Source: CTSoil-075 sp964292325
GTDB lineage: Bacteria; Bacillota; Negativicutes; DSM-13327
DNA length: 42,828 bases
Assembly (NCBI GenBank): GCA_964292325.1
Contig: CAXYVG010000024.1
Span: 1-42,828, forward strand
Reading direction: 5' to 3'
The notes under the pieces were generated by a model. That model worked only from the letters and a program-made list of their open reading frames with translations, made no database searches and was not told the origin of the DNA. Every line of letters begins with the position of its first letter. Position 1 is the stretch's first letter. Below are positions 18,559-27,132 of this stretch, piece after piece. Position numbers and translations under genes: made by a program.

Positions 18559-19533
18559 ATGAATATTCTAATCATGAGTGTAGGTACGCGCAATAAGATT
18601 GTTCAATATTTCAAAAAAGAATTGAGTGGACAAGGTAAGGTGATAGCAACCGATTGCAGTGAATTTGCACCAGCTTTATATGATGCGGATCAATACTATG
18701 TAGTACCTGCAATCGATGAAATATGTTATCTCGATACCATCAAAAAAATCTGTAAATCAGAAAAAATAGATGGAATTTTAAGTCTGATAGATCCTGAATT
18801 GAATCTGTTAGCAAAACATAAAACCGAATTTAAAGAATTGGGAACTACTTGTTTAGTGAGCTCTTATCAGGCAACTCAACGGTGTTTTGATAAATTTGAA
18901 ATGTATAAATTTTTATGCAATCACGGCTTTAGGGCGGCAAAGAGTTACATTGACATAAAACTATTTGAAAAAGCGCTAGAAAATAAAGAGATTTCCTTTC
19001 CTGTTTTTGTTAAACCGGTACGAGGAAGTGCAAGTATGAATATACATAAAGTGACTTCTATTGAAGAATTAAAAGTGCTCTATAGCAAATTTGACAACTT
19101 AATGATACAAGAATATTTATACGGTACCGAATATGGTGTTGATGCTTATATTGATGCTATATCTAATGAGACGATTGCAACATTCTGTAAAGAAAAAATT
19201 CAGATGCGTGCAGGTGAAACTGATAAAGCTATTTCGATAAAAGATGAAAAGCTAGTTACTTTGGTACAGGAGTTTATAAAAAAAAGCAAATTCCGCTATA
19301 TGATTGATATAGATATTTTAAAAGTAAACGGTGAGTATTACATCTCAGAAGTCAATCCCCGATTTGGTGGTGGTTATATACACGCTTATGAGTGTGGAGT
19401 GAATTTCCCAGCATTGATTATTAATAATCTTAATGGCTTATCAAATTCAAGAGTGATTGGTGCGTATGAAGCAGGAATCTGTATGATGAAATACAGTGAT
19501 GCTAAGATATTCAAGATGGGCGATCATGTATAA
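18559..19533 (+). CDS. ATP-grasp ligase, CarB-like
   Basis: The protein has 324 residues. An N-terminal pre-ATP-grasp Rossmann-like domain begins I-L-I-M-S-V-G-T-R, and ATP-grasp motifs follow: F-V-K-P-V-R-G-S-A-S near 155-164, Q-E-Y-L, and the metal-binding E-V-N-P-R-F-G-G-G-Y near 262-271. Members join a carboxylate to an amine or thiol through an acyl phosphate. With a decarboxylase before it and a FemAB-like protein after it, it may link an amino acid, or the amine made by its neighbour, to a glycan uronic acid or to a carrier. The substrate is not known. GGAGGAG lies ahead of the ATG. Confidence 0.8.
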   Translation: MNILIMSVGTRNKIVQYFKKELSGQGKVIATDCSEFAPALYDADQYYVVPAIDEICYLDTIKKICKSEKIDGILSLIDPELNLLAKHKTEFKELGTTCLVSSYQATQRCFDKFEMYKFLCNHGFRAAKSYIDIKLFEKALENKEISFPVFVKPVRGSASMNIHKVTSIEELKVLYSKFDNLMIQEYLYGTEYGVDAYIDAISNETIATFCKEKIQMRAGETDKAISIKDEKLVTLVQEFIKKSKFRYMIDIDILKVNGEYYISEVNPRFGGGYIHAYECGVNFPALIINNLNGLSNSRVIGAYEAGICMMKYSDAKIFKMGDHV

Positions 19534-19587
19534 TCTGAAAAAACTTATAGAAAGGTTCTTACAATAATAAATACGTGGGGTGATTTG

Positions 19588-20559
19588 GTGAATAAATTTC
19601 CAGATATATACTTTTTACCTCAATGGGCAAAATTGCATGAAGAGAAAGATAATGGGAGGGCAGATGTTTTCTTATTTGAGAATCAGTTTGGCAAAATTTA
19701 TTACCAATTTATAAAAAGACCAATTGAGATGAGGATAAACGGCAACACTTATTTTGACATCATTACTCCATATGGCTTTAATGGCCCAATCATATTAGAA
19801 AACTATGCACACAACAAAGAACAGTTGCTTCAGGATTGGTTTTGTGCCTTTACTACATATTGTGATGCAGAGAAAATCATTGCTGAATATGTTAGGTTTA
19901 GTCCATGGCTTCAAAATTATACAGATTTCGAGAAGTATTATGACTTTGTATCTAAGAAACATACGTTAGCAATTAATTTAGAGGGAGATTTTTTCATGCA
20001 AGAATTTTCCAATAAATGTCGAAATCGTATTAAAAAGTCTATAAAAAGTGATGTATTAATAGAATTCGATTATGAGGGCAAAACTTTAGACGAATTTATT
20101 TCTCTTTATGATAAAACGGTTACTAAAAATCATATTAATGAGTACTATCAAATGTCTTTGGATTTTTTTACACGAATGTTTAAAGCATTAAAGGGCAATA
20201 TCTTTTTAATTAATGCAAGGTTTGATGGTCATTGCATTTCTTCGGCTATTTTCCTGCATTATGGTGATTATATTCACTATCATTTTTGTGGGAACGATTA
20301 TGCATTTTCATCATTAAGTCCTAACAATTATATTCTATTTGAAGCATGTAATTGGGGAAGAACGTATAATAAAAAAAAACTTCACTTAGGTGGGGACGCT
20401 AATGATGAAAATCTATTGCATTTTAAAAAAACATTTACTAAAAATGGAATACACGATTTTTTTATTGGAAAAAGTATAAGAAATAAAGAGATATATCAAA
20501 AGTTAATTGAAATAATGGGGGAGAGTCATACCGATTATTTTCCTGCATACAGAGGGTAA
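19588..20559 (+). CDS. FemAB/GNAT-like transferase (peptidoglycan-bridge type)
   Basis: The 323-residue protein has an early P-Q-W-A-K-L-H segment and Y-G-F-N-G-P near 63. C-R-N-R-I-K-K-S near 148-155 is followed by a GNAT-like C-terminal half with H-Y-H-F-C-G-N-D-Y and K-K-L-H-L-G-G-D. That order fits FemAB-like proteins of the acetyltransferase-6 type, which move an aminoacyl group from tRNA or another activated donor to a cell-surface amine. I chose GTG 19588, since GGGGTGA is too close to the in-frame TTG at 19585. It closes the three-gene unit. The acceptor could be a sugar of the glycan rather than peptidoglycan. Confidence 0.72.
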   Translation: MNKFPDIYFLPQWAKLHEEKDNGRADVFLFENQFGKIYYQFIKRPIEMRINGNTYFDIITPYGFNGPIILENYAHNKEQLLQDWFCAFTTYCDAEKIIAEYVRFSPWLQNYTDFEKYYDFVSKKHTLAINLEGDFFMQEFSNKCRNRIKKSIKSDVLIEFDYEGKTLDEFISLYDKTVTKNHINEYYQMSLDFFTRMFKALKGNIFLINARFDGHCISSAIFLHYGDYIHYHFCGNDYAFSSLSPNNYILFEACNWGRTYNKKKLHLGGDANDENLLHFKKTFTKNGIHDFFIGKSIRNKEIYQKLIEIMGESHTDYFPAYRG

Positions 20560-20616
20560 TTTTTATCAATTTTAACTAAGCGTGTAATTAATGGGTAGAA
20601 AATAACGTTTTTTATC

Positions 20617-20645
20617 TTGCATCATAATTGTAAAAGATTTACAAT
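20617..20645 (+). promoter_or_regulatory. Promoter of the acyl-assembly operon
   Basis: TTGCAT at 20617-20622 and TACAAT at 20640-20645 are separated by 17 bases, about 90 bases before the phosphoglycosyl transferase. The same boxes with the same spacing lie at 33596-33624 before the PglE-like gene, and about 25 bases upstream of each is a shared GGGTA plus A-rich then T-rich segment. Confidence 0.65.
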
Positions 20646-20651
20646 TATGAT
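20621..20651 (+). promoter_or_regulatory. Perfect inverted repeat over the -10 box, candidate operator
   Basis: Arms 20621-20634 and 20638-20651 pair perfectly over 14 bases around a 3-base centre. The core TGTAAA-N3-TTTACA (20629-20643) covers most of the -10 element and recurs at the promoter at 33596. No T-run follows, so an operator is more likely than a terminator. The regulator is not evident in the window. Confidence 0.55.
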
Positions 20652-20733
20652 ATGGAAATTTGTTTTTGCGCGAGTACTTTTAGAGTGCTAGGAACATAAT
20701 GTTTTCAATTTATTTTTATAGTTGGAGGGATTT

Positions 20734-21345
20734 ATGAAAAACATATTTGATGTGATAGTTTCTTTCGTGCTAGTGATATGGTTGTTGCCAATTATGCTGA
20801 TAGTGGCATTGTTAATTTATATGAAAATTGGATGTCCTATTATTTTTAAGCAGAAACGACCAGGCTTACAAGGGAAACTTTTTAATATTTATAAGTTTAG
20901 AACAATGACTAATGATATGGATAAAACGGGAAAGTTGCTTCCCGATAACAAACGCATTACTGAGTTTGGACGAATTTTACGTAAATGGAGTTTAGATGAA
21001 CTACCTCAACTCTTAAATGTTATGCAAGGTAAGTTAAGCTTGGTTGGGCCAAGGCCTTTATTAATAGAATATTTACCTTTATACGATTCAGAGCAGGCAC
21101 GTCGTCATGATGTCAGACCCGGTATTACCGGTTGGGCGCAAGTCAATGGTAGGAACGTAATTAGCTGGGAAGAAAAATTTAAGTTAGATGTGTGGTATGT
21201 GGATAACCAATCTTTTTGGCTTGATATGAAGATCTTGTTATTGACGGTATTAAAAGTTGTAAAATCAGATGGAATCAGTCAAAAAGGACAGGTGACAATT
21301 GAAGCTTTTAGAGGTTCGATTGTTAAAGAAGAGATAGATTCTTAA
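20734..21345 (+). CDS. Small monotopic phosphoglycosyl transferase, PglC type
   Basis: The 203-residue size matches the minimal PglC-like enzymes rather than the larger WcaJ. A single hydrophobic N-terminal re-entrant helix with a central L-L-P is followed by Y-K-F-R-T-M near 53-58, the D-E pair at 88-89 in L-D-E-L-P-Q-L, V-G-P-R-P near 104-108 and P-G-I-T-G-W-A-Q-V-N-G-R. It moves a sugar phosphate from a UDP-sugar to undecaprenyl phosphate, which starts the glycan. PglC prefers UDP-diacetylbacillosamine, which agrees with the PglD- and PglE-like genes nearby. GGAGGGA lies before the ATG. It is the first gene of the long operon. Confidence 0.88.
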   Translation: MKNIFDVIVSFVLVIWLLPIMLIVALLIYMKIGCPIIFKQKRPGLQGKLFNIYKFRTMTNDMDKTGKLLPDNKRITEFGRILRKWSLDELPQLLNVMQGKLSLVGPRPLLIEYLPLYDSEQARRHDVRPGITGWAQVNGRNVISWEEKFKLDVWYVDNQSFWLDMKILLLTVLKVVKSDGISQKGQVTIEAFRGSIVKEEIDS

Positions 21346-21420
21346 ACTCATATCATTGCAGGTTAAAAAAGATTAGCTAAGGATGCCATTAGGAATACGC
21401 TCATGGAGAGGAGGAATATA

Positions 21421-22077
21421 ATGCAGGCTAAAAATATTGTTGTTATGAGTGCCGGTGGATTTGGAACGGAAGCAGTTTGGGTTTTAGAAGAAATGAACAA
21501 AATGAATCAGAAAGGTAAATCGTGGAATATCATTGGTTATGCCGATGATCAGGGAGCAAAAAAGAATATGATATTTTATGATTACAAAGCATTAGGTACA
21601 CCCGAAGAGGTAGCCGCTGATTATATAGGACAAGAAATGTGGTATTTTTGTGCGATAGGAAATAACGAAATTAGAAGGCGGGTTTCTAATCGATTGAATC
21701 ATTTAGGATGGCAAGCTGCAACGTTAATTCATCCATCTGTAATAATGGCCAAGAATATTCACATTGGACAAGGAAGTTATATCGGGGCTGGTTCTATACT
21801 GTGTCCCAACGCTGTGATTGAAGAACATGTATTGATTAATACAAGAGTAGCAGTTGGGCATGATGTTGTGTTTGAGAATTTCAGTCAGGCTTGTCCAGGA
21901 TCGCAAATTAATGGATCTTGTAAAATTGGTGAAGGCGCAATTATCGGTTCAAATGCATCGATATTTCCAGGTAAGTCGGTTGGTTCTTGGTCAACAGTAG
22001 GTGGAAATTCTCAGGTCATTCGTTCAGTAAAATCAGGTACTACTGTGAATGGAGTTCCAGCAATGGTAATAAAGTAA
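21421..22077 (+). CDS. PglD/NeuD-like sugar N-acyltransferase, copy 1
   Basis: The 218-residue protein has an N-terminal Rossmann-like domain with S-A-G-G-F-G-T-E and a C-terminal left-handed beta-helix of hexapeptide repeats. The catalytic histidine is H147 in V-G-H-D-V, as in PglD. Such enzymes acylate the 4-amino group of UDP-4-amino-4,6-dideoxy sugars. Because a carrier protein and KASIII follow at once, its donor may be an acyl-carrier rather than acetyl-CoA. GAGAGGAGG precedes the ATG. A second, different copy is at 28176-28808. Confidence 0.83.
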   Translation: MQAKNIVVMSAGGFGTEAVWVLEEMNKMNQKGKSWNIIGYADDQGAKKNMIFYDYKALGTPEEVAADYIGQEMWYFCAIGNNEIRRRVSNRLNHLGWQAATLIHPSVIMAKNIHIGQGSYIGAGSILCPNAVIEEHVLINTRVAVGHDVVFENFSQACPGSQINGSCKIGEGAIIGSNASIFPGKSVGSWSTVGGNSQVIRSVKSGTTVNGVPAMVIK

Positions 22078-22120
22078 TATCGTGGGGTTAAAAACACAAA
22101 AAAACTGGAGGGATTTTAAA

Positions 22121-22378
22121 ATGCATGAAGTCTTGAAAAATGCTATTGCAGAAGAATTAGAAGTAGATTCATCAGAACTCATCAGTACTAAGGTTCTCAA
22201 TGATCTTGAAGCATGGGATTCCGTAGTTGCATTGACCATTATGGTTATGATAGGCGATGAAGTGGGCATTCCAGTGATGCCAAATGAGATTAAGGCTCTA
22301 CAAACTTTTGGTGATATTGAAAAACTTATCTTATTTAAGCAAGAGCAAGGTTTGAAGTTTCAAGCAAAGGAGGCATAA
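22121..22378 (+). CDS. Acyl carrier protein 1
   Basis: An 85-residue acidic helical protein with the phosphopantetheine serine at S34 in A-W-D-S-V. The W-D-S form is common in stand-alone carriers that travel with FkbH-like enzymes and with glycan-modifying clusters. The start at 22121 follows GGAGG. The last bases hold the ribosome site of the KASIII gene, one base beyond the stop, so the two are coupled and probably work together. It needs a phosphopantetheinyl transferase that is not in the window. Confidence 0.88.
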   Translation: MHEVLKNAIAEELEVDSSELISTKVLNDLEAWDSVVALTIMVMIGDEVGIPVMPNEIKALQTFGDIEKLILFKQEQGLKFQAKEA

Positions 22379-22379
22379 G

Positions 22380-23465
22380 ATGAAAACCTCGACTATAGTG
22401 GCAATCGCTCACGCTTTGCCTACCAATGTTGTGACCCAACGGGATTTGGAAGAAAGATTTGGCGTTAAGCCAGTCAAGTCAATTTATAAGATGTCTGGAA
22501 TACGTGAACGACGCGTAGTTGCTCCTGGGCAGTGTGCTTCTGATCTTGCGTATGCTGCTACTAAGCGACTGATTGAATATCTGAAGATTGATCCTGCAAC
22601 CATTGATCTTCTAACATTTGCGTCTCAGACGCCGGATTATCGGATACCTGCAACCAGTTCAGTATTGCACGGTAAATTGGGTTTATCTGAAAACTGTTGT
22701 ACATTTGACATAAATCAGGCATGCAGTTCATTTTTGCATTCTTTACAGGTAGCGCACTCCATGCTTATAGCGGGAACCGCTAAACGGGCACTGGTTATAA
22801 ATGGAGATGCCCTTTCGACGTTGGTTAACCCAATGGATAGAGGGCTTGTGACTTTGCATGGTGATGCCGCTACAGTAGCGTTACTTGAGGCATCTGATAG
22901 CGACGTAGGAGGTATTGAGTATATTGAGATTGGTACTGACGGCACAAAGTTTGACTGGTTGCTCGTGCCAGCTGGTGGGGCAAGGATGCCGATTAGTGCA
23001 AAGACTAAGGTGGAATGTACAGATGATGATGGATGTGTACGTAATCTGGAACAATTATTTATGGATGGTCCCGCGGTATTTCATTTTGTAGTTTATAAAG
23101 TAACAGAAGTGTTGAAAAATGCTATGGGAAAAATGCAATTCACCATTGATGATTATGATATGGTTTTGTTGCATCAAGCAAATAAGATGATGGTTGACTT
23201 AATATATCGCGCGATTGGCGCTTCTCCAGAAAAACGTTTTTATTTTATGGAGGACGTGGGTAATAGCAGTGGACCATCATTGCCAGCCACTCTATCCCAA
23301 GCATGGCGCGAAGGCTTTATCAAACCGGGCAGCCGTACACTGATGTGTTCTTTTGGTGGTGGTTTGTCATGGGGGGTAGTTTCTATCAAATGGCCAGACA
23401 ATGCTGCTGCTGCTGTCCCGGGGATCGTTGATGTAGCTACCATCTTGAATAAAGTGGTGGTTTAG
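22380..23465 (+). CDS. KASIII-type 3-oxoacyl-ACP synthase (FabH-like), copy 1
   Basis: The 361-residue protein has a complete Cys-His-Asn triad: C115 in N-Q-A-C-S-S, H265 in L-L-H-Q-A-N and N295 in V-G-N-S-S-G. It should condense or transfer an acyl group to or from carrier protein in the cytoplasm. It is larger than housekeeping FabH (about 320), as is usual for KASIII enzymes of secondary and glycan pathways. It lies between a carrier protein and a reductase, matching the early steps of a short beta-hydroxyacyl chain. Confidence 0.88.
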   Translation: MKTSTIVAIAHALPTNVVTQRDLEERFGVKPVKSIYKMSGIRERRVVAPGQCASDLAYAATKRLIEYLKIDPATIDLLTFASQTPDYRIPATSSVLHGKLGLSENCCTFDINQACSSFLHSLQVAHSMLIAGTAKRALVINGDALSTLVNPMDRGLVTLHGDAATVALLEASDSDVGGIEYIEIGTDGTKFDWLLVPAGGARMPISAKTKVECTDDDGCVRNLEQLFMDGPAVFHFVVYKVTEVLKNAMGKMQFTIDDYDMVLLHQANKMMVDLIYRAIGASPEKRFYFMEDVGNSSGPSLPATLSQAWREGFIKPGSRTLMCSFGGGLSWGVVSIKWPDNAAAAVPGIVDVATILNKVVV

Positions 23466-24209
23466 ATGTTGCGATTTGAAAAAAAAAGGATACTGATAGT
23501 TGGTGTGAGTTCTGGTATTGGACGAGCTACAGCAGTAAGGTTGGCGCGAGAAGGGGCCTCTATTGTTGGTGTAGGCAGGGATATGGAACGTATGCAAAAA
23601 GTACTAAATACACTGAATGGCAGTGAGCATCATGCAATTGTCGCTGATGTGGCTGATGAAATACAATTGCAAGAGGTTATAAAATATGGCAAAGCAAACG
23701 GTGGATATGATGGTGGTGTATTTTGTGCAGGATTGCATGAGATACGACCGTTTACGCTTTTAAAAGCGGATCATTTAATAAATAGTTTTAATGCGAATGT
23801 TATAACTGCTATTCATTCTACGAAAGCTGTTGTAAAGGCAGTTAATCCCAATGGAGCCGCTATTGTCTGGCTATCATCGGTTGCCGCTATAAGAGGTACG
23901 GCAGGATTTACTAGTTATTCATGTGCTAAGGGCGCTTTAATTTCGGCGGCTAAAGTAGCTGCTGTTGAATTGGCTAAGAAAAAGATACGAGTGAATGTAA
24001 TGATTGCTGGAGTAGTAGAAACGCCTATGAGCGATGAGTGGCTTAGCTTACTGTCGCAAGAACAACAGGAAGAAATAAAGAGTAATCATCTTTTAGGTAT
24101 TGGGAAACCGAGTGATGTTGCAGATGCGGTTGCTTTTCTGGTTTCTTCCGATGCTCGTTGGATTACGGGTGCAACTTTAGTTGTAGATGGTGGTTTATCA
24201 GTACGATAG
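23466..24209 (+). CDS. FabG-like short-chain reductase
   Basis: This 247-residue classical SDR has a nucleotide loop reading G-V-S-S-G-I-G-R. The catalytic set S138, Y151 and K155 falls at the same numbering as FabG of E. coli, and the C-terminal end is D-G-G-L-S. It probably reduces the 3-oxoacyl-carrier made by the KASIII whose stop codon abuts its ATG. The N-terminal T-G of the family is V-G here. Cofactor preference cannot be stated. Confidence 0.87.
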   Translation: MLRFEKKRILIVGVSSGIGRATAVRLAREGASIVGVGRDMERMQKVLNTLNGSEHHAIVADVADEIQLQEVIKYGKANGGYDGGVFCAGLHEIRPFTLLKADHLINSFNANVITAIHSTKAVVKAVNPNGAAIVWLSSVAAIRGTAGFTSYSCAKGALISAAKVAAVELAKKKIRVNVMIAGVVETPMSDEWLSLLSQEQQEEIKSNHLLGIGKPSDVADAVAFLVSSDARWITGATLVVDGGLSVR

Positions 24210-24219
24210 GGGTGATTAC

Positions 24220-24639
24220 GTGAAATTATCATTACATCATAGTGGTATTTTAGTCAAAGATATTCCCAAAGCAGCAACTCAATATGTACAACGATTTGGT
24301 TATCGAATCTATAGTCCAGTGATTCATGATCCTGTTCAGACTGCTTTTATTCAGTTTTTAAAACTAGAGGATGATTTGGCATATATAGAGCTTATTTCGC
24401 CTGATGGATCAGAAAGTAAACTGAGTCATGCTTTGAAAAAAGGCGGAGGACTTCATCATTTATGTTATACATCTTTCGATATTGAAGAGTCTTGTAGACA
24501 AATGTATAGTAGCGGGATGTTAATACTCCAATTGCCAATTGTAGCAACGGCTTTTCCTGGTAGACGTATAGCCTGGTTGATGGCGAGTGATGGAATACCT
24601 ATAGAACTTGTAGAACAAGGTGACGATAAATGGGGGTAA
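24220..24639 (+). CDS. VOC (glyoxalase/methylmalonyl-CoA epimerase-like) protein
   Basis: A 139-residue two-module VOC fold with L-H-H-S-G-I-L-V-K-D near the start, G-G-G-L-H-H-L-C-Y in the middle and I-E-L-V-E at the end; these give the usual metal ligands. The pattern is closest to methylmalonyl-CoA epimerase. In this operon it may isomerise or dehydrate a carrier-bound acyl group. The start is GTG 24220 behind AGGGGTG. VOC proteins are chemically diverse, so the reaction is open. Confidence 0.7.
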   Translation: MKLSLHHSGILVKDIPKAATQYVQRFGYRIYSPVIHDPVQTAFIQFLKLEDDLAYIELISPDGSESKLSHALKKGGGLHHLCYTSFDIEESCRQMYSSGMLILQLPIVATAFPGRRIAWLMASDGIPIELVEQGDDKWG

Positions 24640-24643
24640 TGAA

Positions 24644-24868
24644 ATGAATAATCTTATTAAGATTAGAAATATATTTCGTGATATCTTTGATGATGAAGAG
24701 ATGACGATTTCTGAAGAAACCTCAAGGAAAGATATTGAAGACTGGGATTCTGTGGCACACATAAAATTAGTTTTAACTATTGAGGACGAATATGGCATTC
24801 GTTTAACAACGGAAGAAGTTTCAAGTATACAAACCGTCGGAGATTTTATTTGTGCAATTGAAAAATGA
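24644..24868 (+). CDS. Acyl carrier protein 2
   Basis: A 74-residue carrier with serine S36 in D-W-D-S-V-A-H. It begins four bases after the VOC gene behind TGGGGGTAATG and lies just ahead of the FkbH-like gene, which makes it the likely acceptor of the FkbH product. It is distinct in sequence from the other three carriers. Confidence 0.87.
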   Translation: MNNLIKIRNIFRDIFDDEEMTISEETSRKDIEDWDSVAHIKLVLTIEDEYGIRLTTEEVSSIQTVGDFICAIEK

Positions 24869-24880
24869 TAAGGTGGAGTA

Positions 24881-27085
24881 ATGATGGCAAACTTTGTCTT
24901 TAGTCAGGATGTAATACATTATATTTTTGACAATGATGATGACCGATATATTGTTGCGGCTCTAAAAGAGTTGATAGAAAAAAATGGCAATGATTTTGAA
25001 TTGACTGTAGCGGAGGCAATCGTTAATGCTATAGAGGCTAAGGGAGAGCAATCAGAGGTATTGTCTACCTGGGTTGCTTCTTTAGAGGGATATTCTTCTC
25101 CATTAGCTAGATTTGTATATTATAAAATGCGCGCTTTAGCAGGTAATTGTACCGAAGCAATTGAGGGAATTTCTGCAATTATTTCTTCCATTGCTAATAT
25201 GGAACCATTTTTGCTGTTGTATCGTGCTCGGTTATTGGTCAGAATGAAGCGAATGGCTGAGGCAACGCATGATATTCGAACAGCGTTATCTCTTTATCCG
25301 TCTTATTCCTTTTTTGTAAAATGTGAAGCCTTGATTCGGAAAATAATAAAATCTGGCGAGTGGGTGCCCCGAGGTAATCTTAAAGTGGCTCTTTTGGGAA
25401 GTTCTACTACTACATTTTTAGCTCCTGTATTGCAGGCGTTATGCTTTAAGGATGGAATCAATGCTTTGGTATATCAGGGAGCCTATGGAAATTATCAACA
25501 TGAAATCTTAAATCTCACTTCTGGTTTGTATAATTTTGCTCCTGAAATCGTGGTGATGATTCCTAATTACCGAGATGTAGCACTTCCGCCTCGTGGTACA
25601 AATAAAGCTGTTACAGATATTGCATCTGCAAGTCATAATCTTTGGATGATTTTGCAAAAAAATAACCCCTGTCATATCATTCAAGTAGGGTTTACTATTC
25701 CGCCTTATGGAACTTGGGGAACTATGGAAGACTCCTTAGCGGATGGACGTAGTAGGCTTATTCAAAATCTGAATTCGATGTTGTTAGCAAGAATGCCAAA
25801 TGGAGTCTCTTTTCTAGATATGAATAGAGTAGCTCTACAGATAGGAGAAAAATTCTACTCTGATATTGAGTGGTATACTGCTAAACAATACCCTGCAACG
25901 GAAGCATTACCTTTACTTTCTACGTATTTAACTGCTCACTTTCGTGCTGTATTAGGAATTTCAGCAAAAGTATTAGTTTTGGATTTGGATAATACGTTAT
26001 GGGGTGGAGTGATTGGAGAGGATGGTGTAGCAGGGATAGTTCTCGGATCGCCTTCGCCAGAAGGAGAAGGTTATCTTGAGTTACATCAGTATGTTAAAGA
26101 GCTAAAAGAAAGGGGCGTCTTACTTGCTGTTTGTTCCAAAAATAATATGCAAGATGCCAAATTACCTTTTCAAGAACATGATTCTATGGTCTTAAACGTA
26201 GATGATTTCGTGATTTTTACTGCGAATTGGCAGGATAAAGCGACAAATATTAAAAATATGGCTGATACATTGTCACTTGGTCTAGATAGTTTTGTATTTA
26301 TAGATGATAACCCGCTGGAGAGATCTTGGGTACGTGCAAGATTGCCTCAGGTTTTAGTTCCTGAGTGTGGAAATACACCTTGGGAAATTCTGAATTCTTT
26401 GCGACAGGGTAAATTTTTTGAGACCATGGTAGTTACTGCTGAGGATACGGAGCGTCATCAAAACTATAAATTTAATGTTGAGCGTCAAAAAAATGAAAAA
26501 ACTTGTGAATCCTTTGAAGATTTCTTAATCGGTTTGGAGATGGTAGCTGAAAGTGGACCATTGGATGACAAGACGTTAACTCGTGTAACTCAGTTGGTAA
26601 ATAAAACAAATCAATTTAATCTTACTACGCGACGTTATTCTCAAGAACAAGTGAAATGGATGGCGCAATCACCTGATTGGTGGACGAGATGGTTTCGCTT
26701 GAAAGATAGATTTGGTGATCATGGATTGATTGGTGTTATGTTAGTTAAAAAGAACGGTAAACAATGGGATGTGGATTCTTGGCTTATGAGTTGCCGTGTT
26801 TTAGGAAGGAGAATGGAAGAATTTATGTCTGCAGAGATGCTTATGGCTGCGAAAGCAGAAGGTGCGATAAAGGTTTGTGGTCAATATATTCCAACTGCTA
26901 AGAATGCATTAGTAAAAGATATGTATTCTCATATTGGTTTTGAACAGCAAGGCGAGAATACTTGCTATTTTTTAAATCTGGAAGCTACAGAAATCTCTGC
27001 TTGTCAATTTATTCGTGGGAACAAGAAAACAGATGTTAAACCTACTTTCCCAGAAACAAAAGAACGTGCAGCTCTTGGATTTTAA
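24881..27085 (+). CDS. FkbH-like HAD-IIIC protein with N-terminal extension and C-terminal GNAT-like domain
   Basis: The protein has 734 residues, longer than many FkbH proteins. Residues 1-165 look like helical repeats. Residues 166-340 form an SGNH-like domain opening L-L-G-S-S-T-T-T. The HAD domain has the nucleophile D368 and D370 in D-L-D-N-T-L-W-G-G, and the end has a GNAT-like segment with S-C-R-V-L-G-R-R. FkbH enzymes load glycerate from 1,3-bisphosphoglycerate onto a carrier protein, which starts methoxymalonyl or tetronate units. Here the carrier is probably ACP 2, twelve bases upstream. A glyceryl or lactyl-type unit for the glycan is a reasonable guess. Confidence 0.83.
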   Translation: MMANFVFSQDVIHYIFDNDDDRYIVAALKELIEKNGNDFELTVAEAIVNAIEAKGEQSEVLSTWVASLEGYSSPLARFVYYKMRALAGNCTEAIEGISAIISSIANMEPFLLLYRARLLVRMKRMAEATHDIRTALSLYPSYSFFVKCEALIRKIIKSGEWVPRGNLKVALLGSSTTTFLAPVLQALCFKDGINALVYQGAYGNYQHEILNLTSGLYNFAPEIVVMIPNYRDVALPPRGTNKAVTDIASASHNLWMILQKNNPCHIIQVGFTIPPYGTWGTMEDSLADGRSRLIQNLNSMLLARMPNGVSFLDMNRVALQIGEKFYSDIEWYTAKQYPATEALPLLSTYLTAHFRAVLGISAKVLVLDLDNTLWGGVIGEDGVAGIVLGSPSPEGEGYLELHQYVKELKERGVLLAVCSKNNMQDAKLPFQEHDSMVLNVDDFVIFTANWQDKATNIKNMADTLSLGLDSFVFIDDNPLERSWVRARLPQVLVPECGNTPWEILNSLRQGKFFETMVVTAEDTERHQNYKFNVERQKNEKTCESFEDFLIGLEMVAESGPLDDKTLTRVTQLVNKTNQFNLTTRRYSQEQVKWMAQSPDWWTRWFRLKDRFGDHGLIGVMLVKKNGKQWDVDSWLMSCRVLGRRMEEFMSAEMLMAAKAEGAIKVCGQYIPTAKNALVKDMYSHIGFEQQGENTCYFLNLEATEISACQFIRGNKKTDVKPTFPETKERAALGF

Positions 27086-27132
27086 ATTCTTATGATCATA
27101 GACATAGAATGATTTACAAGGATGTGATTACG

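Noticed and set aside
20621..20651. Perfect 14-base inverted repeat as a terminator for the FemAB-like gene
   Set aside because: It is A/T-rich, has no T-run behind it and overlaps a promoter whose dyad core recurs at 33608-33622, so an operator is the better reading.
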